NCBI GenBank assembly: GCA_002327765.1
Contig: DCUH01000056.1
Span: 1-29,241 of the forward strand
Direction of reading: 5' to 3'
Length of the DNA: 29,241 bases
From: a bacterium UBA2219
GTDB taxonomy: Bacteria; Desulfobacterota; Deferrimicrobia; Deferrimicrobiales; Deferrimicrobiaceae
In this document: piece after piece, positions 15,760 through 25,700 of the stretch
How the letters are laid out: each line of letters starts with the position of its first letter
Numbering within the stretch: the first letter of the stretch is position 1
Position numbers and translations under genes: made by a program
The notes under the pieces: generated by a model
The model's input: only the letters and a program-made list of their open reading frames with translations
Told to the model about the DNA's origin: nothing
Database searches by the model: none

Positions 15760-16454
15760 CGGCGGCCGGGCTCGAGGAGCGGATCGGGTACCGGTTCCGG
15801 TCCCCGGAACTGCTGGAAGAGGCGCTGCGGCACGGCTCGGCGCAGTCGCGGGCGAGAGGGGAGCGGTCCTACGAACGGCTGGAGTTCCTCGGGGACGCGG
15901 TGCTCAACCTCTGCATTGCCTACGACATCTACAGGATGCTCCCGCTGGCGGGCGAAGGGGTCCTCACGCGGGCAAGGGCCGCCGTCATCAACAACCGTAA
16001 CCTCGTGCAGGTCGGGGAGCGGATCGGCGTGCCCGAATCCCTGACCATCGACCCGTCGGTGCGCAGGAAAGGTCCCAAGGGAATCACCCGGAAGATGATC
16101 TCGGACGCGGTCGAGGCCGTCATCGGCGCCATCTTCCTCGACGGCGGGTACGACGCCTCGTTCGCCTTCGTCCAGGAGCAGTTCCGCCTTCCCGATTTCA
16201 TGAACGCGCTGGTGGAAGGCTTCGACGCGAAATCGAGGCTCCAGGAATGGTGCCAGAGGGAGGGGATCGATTTGCCCGTGTACCGGCTGCTTTCCTCGGA
16301 AGGGCCCGCTCACGAGAAGGTCTTCCGTGCCGAGGTTTCGGTCCGGGGCCACGCCGCCGCCGAGGGATCGGGCGGGTCCAAGAAGGAGGCGGAGACTTCC
16401 GCCGCCGCGGAGATGCTGGCCCGGCTTGCCGCCGAGGGAAAGGAGACCCTGTGA
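15756..16454 (+). CDS. rnc: Ribonuclease III
   Basis: Cuts double-stranded RNA, including the rRNA precursor stems, and some mRNAs. The 232-residue protein has the catalytic signature ERLEFLGDAVL with Glu40, Glu43 and Asp47, and the second acidic pair Asp117 and Glu120 in SDAVEAVIGAIF. The C-terminal double-stranded RNA-binding domain spans about residues 160-228 and ends in the conserved GSGGSKKEAETSAA helix. ATG 15756 overlaps the mtaB stop and follows GGGGAGG; GTG 15750 is a possible start two codons earlier. The stop overlaps the era GTG. The rnc-era pair is conserved widely and links rRNA cutting to small-subunit assembly. Confidence 0.98.
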   Translation: MTAAGLEERIGYRFRSPELLEEALRHGSAQSRARGERSYERLEFLGDAVLNLCIAYDIYRMLPLAGEGVLTRARAAVINNRNLVQVGERIGVPESLTIDPSVRRKGPKGITRKMISDAVEAVIGAIFLDGGYDASFAFVQEQFRLPDFMNALVEGFDAKSRLQEWCQREGIDLPVYRLLSSEGPAHEKVFRAEVSVRGHAAAEGSGGSKKEAETSAAAEMLARLAAEGKETL

Positions 16455-17347
16455 GCCCGAAGTCCGGATTCGTAGCGCTCCTCGGCCGCCCCAACGTCGG
16501 GAAGTCCACCCTGATGAACCGGATCCTGGGCGCCAAGGTCGCCATCGTGACGCCGAAGCCGCAGACCACGCGGGACCGGATCGCGGGGATCTACACGGAG
16601 GAGCGCGGCCAGATCATTTTCCTCGACAGCCCCGGGATCCACCGGCCGCACAGGGCGCTGAACGCCGCCATGGTGCGGACGGCGCAGCGGATCGGCGAGG
16701 AGGCCGACGTCGTCGCCCACCTGGTCGACGACCGGGAGATCGGGAAGGGGGGGGAGGACGCCCTCGTCCGGGAGCTCCTGTCGCGGCTTCCGGTTCCCCG
16801 TCTCCTCGTGGTGAACAAGATCGACCGGATGGGGACGCAGTTGGCGGAGGCGCGCAGGACGGAGCTTGCCGCGGAAGGGTTCTACGCGAGGTCGTTCCTG
16901 GTCTCCGCCGCGAAGGGCTCCGGCGTCGACGACCTGGTTTCCTCCCTTTTCGAGATGCTTCCCGAGGGACCCGCGTACTATCCCGAGGAGGACCTCACCG
17001 ACCTTCCGATGCGCTTCATCGCCCAGGAAGTGATCCGGGAGAAGCTCTTCGGGATGCTGGAGGAGGAGCTTCCGTACAGCGTCGCGGTGCAGATCCGGGA
17101 ATACAAGGAAGACCAGGAGAAAGGGCTCGTCCGGATACTGGCCGATATCCTCGTGGAACGCGAGTCGCAAAAAGGGATCGTCATCGGGAAGGGCGGGGGC
17201 GTCCTGAAGAAAGTGGGAACGGCGGCGCGTCTTGAGCTGGAGAAAGAGACCGGCGGACGGGTATACTTGGAGTTGTTCGTCAAAGTCCAGAAGGAGTGGT
17301 CGAGGGACGAGAAAATGCTGAGGCGCCTCGGTTATGAGCCGGGCTGA
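16451..17347 (+). CDS. era: GTPase Era
   Basis: GTPase that binds the 3' end of 16S rRNA and aids 30S assembly. It has 298 residues. The G domain shows G1 GRPNVGKST near residues 12-20, switch region KPQTTRDRI, G3 as DSPGIH (DTPG in most Era proteins), G4 NKID and G5 SA. The C-terminal KH domain has GIVIGKGGGVLKKVGT. The start is GTG 16451, overlapping the rnc stop, with AAGGAGA at 16440-16446. The 3' end overlaps der by 14 bases. Confidence 0.98.
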   Translation: MSPKSGFVALLGRPNVGKSTLMNRILGAKVAIVTPKPQTTRDRIAGIYTEERGQIIFLDSPGIHRPHRALNAAMVRTAQRIGEEADVVAHLVDDREIGKGGEDALVRELLSRLPVPRLLVVNKIDRMGTQLAEARRTELAAEGFYARSFLVSAAKGSGVDDLVSSLFEMLPEGPAYYPEEDLTDLPMRFIAQEVIREKLFGMLEEELPYSVAVQIREYKEDQEKGLVRILADILVERESQKGIVIGKGGGVLKKVGTAARLELEKETGGRVYLELFVKVQKEWSRDEKMLRRLGYEPG

Positions 17348-18659
17348 TTTCACCGTAGCCCTGGTGGGAAGGCCGAACGTCGGCAAATCGACGCTTTTCA
17401 ACCGGATCGCGGGGAAGAGGCGCGCCATCACGTTCGACCAGCCCGGCATCACCCGGGACCTGGTTTCGCTGCCGGCGGAATACGACGGGCGCCGATTTAC
17501 CATCGTCGACACGGGGGGGTACGTCACGCGCAGCGGCGACGACCTCCTGCAGAAGGTCCGCGCGCAGGTCCTGCGGGCGATCTACGAATCCGACCTCGTG
17601 CTGTTCCTGGTCGACGCACAGGACGGCCTCCTTCCGCTCGACAAGGAGATTGCCGGGATGCTCCGCGAGAGGGGAAAGCCGTTCCTCCTCGTGGCGAACA
17701 AGGTCGACTCCAGGGAGGGGCGCGACGGAGCGGCGCAGTTCCACGCGCTCGCGGTGGACCGGGTGATCACCGTGTCTGCGGAGCACGGCACCGGCGTGGA
17801 AGATGTCCTCGAGGGGATCGTGTCCCGCGTGCCGGGGCGCGAGGCCCCGGAGGAAGAGCCCGCCCCCGAGACCTCCGGCATCCCGAAGATCGCCGTGGTC
17901 GGGCGTCCCAACGTGGGAAAATCCACCCTGGTGAACTCCCTCGCCGGCTTCGAGAGGGTCATCGCGTCCGAGGTGCCCGGGACCACCCGGGACTCCATCG
18001 ACGTGATGATCCAGCGGGAAGACAAGCGGTACCTGCTGATCGACACGGCCGGGATCCGGGCGAAGCGCAAGACCGAAACGGTCATCGAGAAAATCTCCGT
18101 CCTCAAGAGCCTTGAATCGCTCAAGCGCTGCGACCTCGCCGTCCTCCTCATCGAGGGCCCGGAGGGGATGAACCACCAGGACCGGCAGATCCTCCGGTAT
18201 GTGCTGAACGAGGAGCGGGCCGTGGTCGTCGCGGCGAACAAGGCCGACGGGTGGAAAGGGGAGGAGGAACGCCGGAAAGGGCTCAGAGGGATCCAGGAGT
18301 CGCTCGACTACGCCTCCTTCGCCCCGGTGGTCCCCACCGTGGCCACGACGGGGAAGGGGATGCCGGTCCTTTTCCGCAAGATCGAGGAGGCGATATCGAA
18401 CTTCCGCCGCAGGGTGCCGACGGGGCAGCTGAACCGGATGGCCCAGACCTTCCTGTTCGCGATCCCCATCCCTTCGCAGAGGGGCCGGAACCGCGCTTTC
18501 TACATGACGCAGATCGGGACGTCCCCGCCGTCGTTCGCGGTCTTCGTGAAGGACCGCCGGGGGATACCGGATTCCTATACCCGTTATCTGCAGAACTGCA
18601 TCCGCGACCGGTTCGGCTTCGAGGGCTCCCCCATCCGCATCGTCTACCGGGAACGTTGA
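17334..18659 (+). CDS. der: Double-GTPase Der (EngA)
   Basis: GTPase with two G domains in tandem that matures the 50S subunit. The 441-residue protein carries G1 motifs near residues 12-20 and again at about 186-194 (both GRPNVGKST). G3 is DTGG in the first and DTAG in the second domain, and G4 is NKVD in the first and NKAD in the second, where NKWD is usual. A C-terminal KH-like domain follows (FAVFVKDRRGIPDSYTRYL). ATG 17334 overlaps era by 14 bases; no strong ribosome site is seen, so coupling to era translation is likely. It is followed by the longest non-coding gap in the window. Confidence 0.97.
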   Translation: MSRADFTVALVGRPNVGKSTLFNRIAGKRRAITFDQPGITRDLVSLPAEYDGRRFTIVDTGGYVTRSGDDLLQKVRAQVLRAIYESDLVLFLVDAQDGLLPLDKEIAGMLRERGKPFLLVANKVDSREGRDGAAQFHALAVDRVITVSAEHGTGVEDVLEGIVSRVPGREAPEEEPAPETSGIPKIAVVGRPNVGKSTLVNSLAGFERVIASEVPGTTRDSIDVMIQREDKRYLLIDTAGIRAKRKTETVIEKISVLKSLESLKRCDLAVLLIEGPEGMNHQDRQILRYVLNEERAVVVAANKADGWKGEEERRKGLRGIQESLDYASFAPVVPTVATTGKGMPVLFRKIEEAISNFRRRVPTGQLNRMAQTFLFAIPIPSQRGRNRAFYMTQIGTSPPSFAVFVKDRRGIPDSYTRYLQNCIRDRFGFEGSPIRIVYRER

Positions 18660-18729
18660 TCGTCGTCCGTCACGCCCCATTTGTTTTATACTGTCACTTT
18701 AAACCCGAAACGGAGCACCTGGGCGTCGG
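18660..18729 (+). promoter_or_regulatory. 70-base gap, possible weak promoter before the Ppx/GppA gene
   Basis: This is the longest gap between genes and is AT-rich in the middle. TATACT at 18687-18692 resembles a -10 element, but no matching -35 hexamer sits 16-18 bases upstream and no TGN extension is present. I see no hairpin with a T-run, so no terminator for der. The gap may mark a transcription start for ppx-guaB-guaA, with low confidence. Confidence 0.22.
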
Positions 18730-19656
18730 ATGCGGCTGGCGGCGATCGACATCGGCACGAACACCGTACGGATGATGGTGGCGGAGCGCGAGGGGAAGTC
18801 CGTGCGGCCGCTGGCCCGTTACCAGCGCATCGTCGGGCTGGGCCGGGCCCTGAGGGACACGGGGAACATCGGGGAGAAGGAGTTCGGCGAGGCGGTCGGG
18901 GCGTTGAGGGAGTTCCGCCGGGAGATAGACCGGCTGGGCGTCGACGCCTGCCGCTCCTGCGGCACGGCCTGCCTCAGGGAGGCGGGGAACCGCGACCGGT
19001 TCCTCTCCGCCGCGCTGGAAGCGGGGATCGGGATCGAGGTGATCGGGCCGGCCGAGGAAGGCCGCCTGGTCTGGGAGGGCATCCGGTCCGCGCTTCCCGG
19101 CAGGCCCGGCGACATCGCAATGGACGTCGGGGGCGGCAGCACGGAATTCACGGCGGGCCCCCGGGAGGGGGAGTCGGTCAGCCTGCCCGTCGGCGTCGTC
19201 GTCCTGTCCTCCCTCCTGCCGCTTTCGGACCCGCCCCGCGCCTGGGAGTGGAAGGCCCTGACCCATTACGCGCAGCGGAGGGTGGACGACGGAACGGCGC
19301 TTTTCGGCCGCAGGAAGAAGCGGCGCATCATCGGCACCGCGGGGACCTTCACGACGCTGCTCGCGCTGGACCGGCGGATGACGCGCTACGACCCCGACCG
19401 TATCAACGGCGCGCGCCTGTCGAGGGGAACGGTGCTGCGGTGGGCCGGTCGGCTGTCGGTCCTGACCGACGCCCAGCGGCTCCGGCTGCCGGGGATGGAA
19501 AAGGGGAGGGAGAGGTTCATGGTCCCGGGGATGGCCCTCATCTGCGCCGCGGTCCGGCGCTTCGGCTCCGACGGCGTGACCGTCAGCGACGCGGGATTGC
19601 TGGAAGGGATCATCGCGGGGATCGGTCGGCAGAAACAGAATCCGTGCAACCCTTGA
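18730..19656 (+). CDS. Short Ppx/GppA-family phosphatase
   Basis: Member of the exopolyphosphatase/pppGpp phosphatase family of the actin-like fold. The 308-residue protein has the phosphate-binding loop AIDIGTNTVRMMVAE at residues 5-19, a probable catalytic Glu near 109-110 (GPAEEGRL) and the second loop MDVGGGSTEF at 131-140, then a GTAGTFTTL loop. It ends after the two actin-like domains and lacks the C-terminal HD-type extension of E. coli Ppx (513) and GppA (494). Short forms exist in several bacteria and act on polyphosphate or pppGpp; sequence alone does not decide which. guaB follows after 11 bases, which places it with guanine nucleotide synthesis. Confidence 0.88.
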   Translation: MRLAAIDIGTNTVRMMVAEREGKSVRPLARYQRIVGLGRALRDTGNIGEKEFGEAVGALREFRREIDRLGVDACRSCGTACLREAGNRDRFLSAALEAGIGIEVIGPAEEGRLVWEGIRSALPGRPGDIAMDVGGGSTEFTAGPREGESVSLPVGVVVLSSLLPLSDPPRAWEWKALTHYAQRRVDDGTALFGRRKKRRIIGTAGTFTTLLALDRRMTRYDPDRINGARLSRGTVLRWAGRLSVLTDAQRLRLPGMEKGRERFMVPGMALICAAVRRFGSDGVTVSDAGLLEGIIAGIGRQKQNPCNP

Positions 19657-19667
19657 AGGGAGGGGAC

Positions 19668-21149
19668 ATGAAGAACATTTCCGGCGGGCCCGGCGACGGG
19701 ATGATGGAGGGATTGACGTTCGACGACGTGCTCCTGGTTCCCGCGGAGTCCGACATCATCCCGAAGGACGTCGACGTCACCGTGAACCTCACGCCCGGAA
19801 TCCAGCTGAACATCCCGCTCCTGTCCTCGGCGATGGACACGGTCACGGAAGCCGACACCGCGATCGCCATGGCGAGGGAAGGGGGGATCGGCTTCCTCCA
19901 CCGGAACAACAGCGCCGACGAGCAGGCGACCGAGGTCGACCGGGTCAAGAAGTCCGAATCGGGGATGATTTCCGACCCGATCACGGTCGATCCGGACCAG
20001 AAGGTCTTCGAGGCGCTCGAGGTGATGAAGAAGTACCGTATCTCGGGGCTGCCGGTGACCCGCGACGGCAAGCTGGCGGGGATACTGACCAACCGGGACC
20101 TGCGTTTCGAGACGAATTTCGAACAGCCGATCCGGAACGTGATGACGAAGGACGACCTGGTGACCGTCCCCGTCGGGACGACGCTGGAGCAGGCGAGGGA
20201 GATCCTGCACAGGAACCGGATCGAGAAGCTCCTCGTCGTCGACTCCCGCAACAACCTCAAGGGGCTCATCACGATCAAGGACATCCTCAAGATCAAGAAA
20301 TACCCCAACGCCTGCAAGGATCCCATGGGCCGGCTACGCGTCGGGGCCGCCATCGGTGTGGGGCCGGGGTGGGAGGACCGGATCGAGAAGCTCGTCAAGG
20401 CGGGAGTGGACATCGTGTGCGTCGACACGGCGCACGGGCACTCGCGGGACGTCCTGCGGACCGTCAAGGCGATCCGCGCGGAATACAGGGACGTCCCCCT
20501 GATGGCGGGGAACGTCGCGACCGGCGAAGCCACGGCGACGCTGATCGAGGCGGGGGTCGACGTCGTCAAGGTGGGCGTGGGGCCGGGGTCCATCTGCACC
20601 ACGCGGGTGGTTGCGGGAGTCGGCGTTCCTCAGGTCACGGCGATCATGATGTGCGCCCAGGCGGCGGGCAAGAAGGGGATCCCCATCGTCGCCGACGGGG
20701 GGATCAAGTACTCCGGCGACATCACGAAGGCGATCGCCGCGGGCGCCTCGGCGGTGATGATCGGCTCCCTCTTCGCCGGCACCGAGGAAAGCCCCGGCGA
20801 GATGATCCTTTTCCAGGGCCGCTCCTACAAGGTGTACCGCGGAATGGGGTCCCTGGAGGCGATGCGCAAGGGAGGCAGGGACCGGTATTTCCAGGAACAC
20901 GTGGACACGATGAGCAAGCTGGTCCCCGAGGGGATCGAGGGGCGGGTCCCGAACCGTGGGCCGCTGTCCGGCGTCATCTTCCAGCTCATCGGGGGGCTCA
21001 AGTCGGGCATGGGCTACGTGGGCGCCCGGAACATCCCCGAGTTGCAGCAGCGCGCCTCCTTCATGAAGATCACGCCCGCGGGCTTGAGGGAGAGCCACGT
21101 GCACGACGTCATCATCACCAAGGAAGCCCCGAATTACCGGGTGGAATAG
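19668..21149 (+). CDS. guaB: Inosine-5'-monophosphate dehydrogenase GuaB
   Basis: Oxidises IMP to XMP with NAD+, the committed step to guanine nucleotides. The protein has 493 residues, normal length. Two CBS domains lie at about residues 100-215 inside the TIM barrel; they usually bind ATP or GTP for control. The catalytic cysteine is Cys310 (GPGSICTTRVV), and the flap carries RGMGSLEAM. ATG 19668 follows AGGGAGGGG at 19657-19665, one of the strongest ribosome sites in the window. The N-terminus is about eight residues longer than in many homologues, so ATG 19701 is possible, but the ribosome site supports 19668. guaA follows after nine bases. Confidence 0.97.
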   Translation: MKNISGGPGDGMMEGLTFDDVLLVPAESDIIPKDVDVTVNLTPGIQLNIPLLSSAMDTVTEADTAIAMAREGGIGFLHRNNSADEQATEVDRVKKSESGMISDPITVDPDQKVFEALEVMKKYRISGLPVTRDGKLAGILTNRDLRFETNFEQPIRNVMTKDDLVTVPVGTTLEQAREILHRNRIEKLLVVDSRNNLKGLITIKDILKIKKYPNACKDPMGRLRVGAAIGVGPGWEDRIEKLVKAGVDIVCVDTAHGHSRDVLRTVKAIRAEYRDVPLMAGNVATGEATATLIEAGVDVVKVGVGPGSICTTRVVAGVGVPQVTAIMMCAQAAGKKGIPIVADGGIKYSGDITKAIAAGASAVMIGSLFAGTEESPGEMILFQGRSYKVYRGMGSLEAMRKGGRDRYFQEHVDTMSKLVPEGIEGRVPNRGPLSGVIFQLIGGLKSGMGYVGARNIPELQQRASFMKITPAGLRESHVHDVIITKEAPNYRVE

Positions 21150-21158
21150 GCCGAATCG

Positions 21159-22709
21159 TTGGAAAAGGGCATACTCATCCTGGATTTCGGGTCGCAGTAC
21201 ACGATGCTGATCGCCCGGCGCGTCCGGGAGCTCAGGGTCTACAGCGAGATCCACCCCTTCAACGTCGGGATGAACGCCATACGGTCCTTCGACCCGTCCG
21301 GCATCATCCTGTCGGGCGGGCCGTCCAGCGTGTACGAGGAGGGAGCCCCCCGCGTGCCGCGGGAAGTGTTGGAACTCGGGGTCCCGGTTCTGGGGATCTG
21401 CTACGGGATGCAGCTTGTCGCCGACCTCCTCGGCGGCGAGGTCGCCCGCTCCGAGGACCGGGAATACGGCATCGCGCGCATAAAGGGGCAATGGGGAAGC
21501 CCCCTGTTCCTCGGGATCGAGGAGTTCCGCAGGGATATGGAAATCCCGGTGTGGATGAGCCACGGGGACCGGATCGAGCGGCTTCCGGAGGGGTTCTCCG
21601 CCATCGCCAGCTCGGGCAGCACCCCTGTGGCCGCAATGGCGAACCGGGAAGGGACGATCTTCGGCGTCCAGTTCCATCCCGAGGTGGCCCACACCCCACG
21701 GGGCAAGGACATCCTGTCGAACTTCCTTTTCCGGGTCTGCGATCTCAAGCCCTCGTGGACGATGGCCTCCTTCGCGGAGTCCGGCATCCGGAAGATCCGG
21801 GAGAAGGTCGGAGAAGGGAAGGTGATCCTCGGACTGTCGGGAGGGGTCGATTCCTCCGTCGCCGCGGTCCTGCTCCACAGGGCGATCGGCGAGCGGCTCA
21901 CGTGCATCTTCGTCAACAACGGGGTGCTGCGCAAAGGGGAGGCGGAGGAGGTCGTGCATACCTTCCGGGACACCGTCGGCCTGCGGCTCGAATACGTCGA
22001 CGCCGAGGACCGGTTCCTCTCCGCGCTCGACGGGGTGGAGGACCCGGAGCGCAAGCGGAAGATCATCGGGGAGCTGTTCGTCCGTGTCTTCGAGGAGGCG
22101 GCGCGGAGGATCCCCGGGGTCGAGTTCCTCGGGCAGGGCACCCTCTACCCCGACGTGATCGAGAGCGTTTCCTTCAAGGGGCCTTCCGCCGTCATCAAGT
22201 CCCACCACAACGTCGGCGGGCTCCCGGAGAAGATGAAGCTCAAGCTGATCGAGCCGCTGCGGGAGCTGTTCAAGGACGAGGTCCGGGCGCTGGGGCGCGA
22301 ACTCGGGCTTCCCCCCGTCATCCTCGACCGCCAGCCGTTCCCCGGGCCGGGACTCGCGGTCCGCATCCTCGGCGCCGTCACGAGGGAGCGCCTGAGGATC
22401 CTCCGGGACGCCGACGAGATCGTCGTGGAGGAGATCCGGAAGGCCGGGCTCTACGAGGCAATCTGGCAGTCCTTCGCCGTCCTGCTGCCGGTCAAGACCG
22501 TGGGGGTGATGGGCGACTTTCGCACCTACGAGAACGTCGCCGCAGTGCGGGCAGTGCAGAGCCAGGACGGGATGACGGCCGACTGGGTCCGCCTGCCCTA
22601 CGACGTCCTCGAAACGATCTCTTCCCGGATCATCAACGAGGTGAAGGGGATCAACCGCGTCGTGTACGACGTGTCCTCCAAGCCTCCCGGAACGATCGAA
22701 TGGGAATGA
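21159..22709 (+). CDS. guaA: GMP synthase (glutamine-hydrolysing) GuaA
   Basis: Aminates XMP to GMP using glutamine and ATP. The 516-residue protein has an N-terminal glutamine amidotransferase domain with nucleophile Cys81 (GICYGMQL) and the His173/Glu175 pair (QFHPEV), the ATP pyrophosphatase loop SGGVDSS at 227-233, and the C-terminal dimerisation domain ending in the typical SKPPGTIEWE. The start is TTG 21159, placed because the conserved ILILDFGSQY begins at residue 5 and no other start codon is suitable. The ribosome site is weak (AATAGG overlapping the guaB stop), so translation probably depends on guaB. The stop overlaps the dnaE start. Confidence 0.97.
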   Translation: MEKGILILDFGSQYTMLIARRVRELRVYSEIHPFNVGMNAIRSFDPSGIILSGGPSSVYEEGAPRVPREVLELGVPVLGICYGMQLVADLLGGEVARSEDREYGIARIKGQWGSPLFLGIEEFRRDMEIPVWMSHGDRIERLPEGFSAIASSGSTPVAAMANREGTIFGVQFHPEVAHTPRGKDILSNFLFRVCDLKPSWTMASFAESGIRKIREKVGEGKVILGLSGGVDSSVAAVLLHRAIGERLTCIFVNNGVLRKGEAEEVVHTFRDTVGLRLEYVDAEDRFLSALDGVEDPERKRKIIGELFVRVFEEAARRIPGVEFLGQGTLYPDVIESVSFKGPSAVIKSHHNVGGLPEKMKLKLIEPLRELFKDEVRALGRELGLPPVILDRQPFPGPGLAVRILGAVTRERLRILRDADEIVVEEIRKAGLYEAIWQSFAVLLPVKTVGVMGDFRTYENVAAVRAVQSQDGMTADWVRLPYDVLETISSRIINEVKGINRVVYDVSSKPPGTIEWE

Positions 22710-25700
22710 AGGGCTTCGTCCACCTCCACCTGCACTCGCAGTACAGCCTCCTCGACGGGACGATCCAGTTCGGCCCCCTCGTCCGCCGCGTCAAGGAGCT
22801 CGGGATGCCCGCCGTCGCGGTCACGGACCACGGCGGCATGATGGGCACGATCGAGTTCTACGAGGAGGCGAACCGCGGCGGGGTGAAGCCGATCATCGGG
22901 ACGGAAATCTACGTCGCCCCCGGCTCACGGGAGGAGAGGAAGGTCGCGCCCAACGGGGAGTACGCCTACCACCTGGTGCTCCTCGCGGAGAACGCGGCGG
23001 GGTACCGGAACCTCCTCCGGCTCTCCTCCCTGGCCCAGACGGAGGGGTTCTACTACAAACCGCGGGTCGACAAGGAGCTTCTGAAAAGCCACTCGGAAGG
23101 ACTGATCGCACTGTCGGCATGCCTGCAGGGGGAGATCCCGCTGGCGCTGGCGACGGAAGGGGACGGGAAGGCGCTCGAGATACTGGAGGAATACCGGTCG
23201 ATCTTCGATGACGGGCGCTTCTTCCTCGAGATCCAGGACAACGGCCTTCCGGAACAGGAACGGATGAACCCGCGCATCATCGAGCTGGCGAGGCGCACGG
23301 GAACGCCGCTGGTCGCGACGAACGATTGCCACTACCTGAACCCGGAGGACGCGCGGTTCCAGGAGATCCTACTGTGCCTCCAGACCGGGAAGACGATCGG
23401 CGACCCGACCCGGATGCGCTTCGGGACCGACCAGTTCTACGTCAAGACGGCACAGGAGTTCGAGCGCGCCTTCGGCGCCTGCGCCCCGGACGCGCTGTCC
23501 AACACGCTGCTCGTCGCCGAGCGGTGCGACGTGAAGATCGAGCTCGGCCGGCCCAGGATCCCCGAATTCCAGCTTCTTCCCGGCGAAACCTCCGAGCAGC
23601 GGCTGCGCAAGGACTCGGAGGAGGGGTTCCGGGAGCGCCTCGAGGAGCGCAGGCGCAGGGAAGGGGACATGCCGCCCGGCGTCGAGGAGGAATACCGCCG
23701 CCGGCTCGACTACGAGCTCTCCGTGATCGAGAAGACCGGCTTTTCCGGATATTTCCTGATCGTCTCCGATTTCATAAAGTTCGCGAAGGCGAAGGGGATT
23801 CCCGTGGGCCCCGGCCGCGGGAGCGCCGCCGGCAGCCTCGTGGGGTTCTGCCTGCGGATCACCGAGGTCGATCCCATCCCCTACAAACTCCTCTTCGAGC
23901 GGTTCCTCAACCCGGAGCGGATCAGCCTCCCCGACATCGACTGCGATTTCTGCAAGGAGCGCCGGGACGAGGTCATCGCCTACGTGCAGGAGAAATACGG
24001 CCGGGAGAACGTGGCGCAGCTCATCACCTTCGGGACGTGGAAGCCGCGCGCCGCGGTCCGGGACGTGGGAAGGGTCCTGGAGATGCCTTACGCCGACGTG
24101 GACCGGATCGCCAAGCTGATCCCCGCCGACCAGAAGATGACGCTGGAGAACGCTCCGAAGGCGGAACCCCGGCTGAAGGAGATGATCGACTCCGACCCGA
24201 AGGTCGCGGAGCTGTTCCGCTACTCCATGCAGATCGAGGGGCGGTCGCGCCACGCCGGGACCCACGCCTCGGCGGTGGTGATCGCGAACCGGCCGATCAC
24301 GGAATACGCCCCGCTGTTCCGGCAGACGACCGGCGACATCACGACGCAGTACGAGATGAAGGCGGCCGAGAAGGTGGGCCTGGTCAAGTTCGACTTCCTG
24401 GGGCTGCGCACCCTGACGGCCATCCACGACACCCTCCGGCTGCTGAAGGAGCAGCGGGGGATCGAGATCGACCTGGCGTCGCTCCCGCTGACCGACAAGG
24501 AGACGTACGAGACCCTTTCCCGCGGCGACACGGCGGGGGTCTTCCAGAGCGAGAGCCCGGGGTTCACCGGGCTGATCGCGCGCCTCAAGCCCGACCGGTT
24601 CAACCACCTGATCGACATGATGGCGCTGTACCGCCCGGGGCCGCTGCAGAGCGGGATGGCGGACGATTTCGTGGAGAGGCGCCACGGGAGGAAGAAGGTC
24701 ACCTACCCGCTCCCGCGACTCCAGGAGATCCTGAGCGACACGTACGGCGTCATCGTCTACCAGGAACAGGTCATGGAGATCGGGAAGGCGCTCGCCGGCT
24801 TCACGATGGGGCAGGCTGACGTCCTCCGCAAGGCCATGGGGAAGAAGGACGACGCCCTGATGGAGAAGCAGAAAGGGCTTTTCCTGGAAGGGGCGCGCGC
24901 CAACGGGATCGACGAGAGGAAGGCGTCCGAGATCTTCGAGCTGGTGCGGCAGTTCGGCGGCTACGGGTTCAACAAGTCCCACAGCACCGCGTACGCGCTG
25001 GTCGCGTACCAGACGGCCTGGCTGAAGACGCATTACCCGGTCGAGTTCTACAGCGCCCTGATGACGTCCGAGTCCGGCGACACCGACAAGATCATCCGGT
25101 ACATCGCCCATTGCCGGGAGAAGGGGATCCCGATACTCCCCCCCGACGTGAACGAGTCCCGGTACGCGTTCTTCCCTTCGGGCGCCGGCATCCGGTTCGG
25201 CCTGTCCGCGATCAAGGGGCTCGGCGCGTCCGCGGTCGAGTCGATCATCGAGGCGCGCGCGGAGCGGGGCTTCGATTCCATCCGCGATTTCCTCGACCGG
25301 ATCGACCTGCGCAAGGTGAACAAGCGCGCGTTGGAGAGCCTGATCAAGTCCGGGGCCCTCGATTCGCTCGATCCCGACAGGGGAAAGATCTTCACCGGGC
25401 TTCCCGGCCTGCTGGAGGAGGCGCAGGCTGAGACGCGCCGCAGGGAATCCGGCCAGTTCGCCCTCTTCGGCGCCCCCGCGGAGGAGAGGTCCGCCCCCGC
25501 GAAGCCGGGGGGAAGGGCCGCCGCCCCGGCGCCCGCGCCGGAGACCTGGAACCGCCGGGAACGCCTGATGTACGAAAAGGAGGCGCTCGGGTTCTACATC
25601 ACCGGGCACCCCCTCGATTCCTTCGCCGCGGAGATCTCGATGTATTCGAACTGCACGACGGCGTCGCTTCCCGGGCTGAAACCCGAGACGGAGGTGAAGA

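Noticed and set aside
18640..18690. Terminator after der
   Set aside because: No stable inverted repeat followed by a T-run; the TTTGTTTT stretch is not preceded by a stem.
20369..22699. An apparent 1938-residue frame that would extend dnaE far upstream
   Set aside because: The upstream part runs out of frame through guaB and guaA and has Arg/Gly-rich nonsense composition. Real DnaE sequence starts with the PHP motif at 22700/22706.
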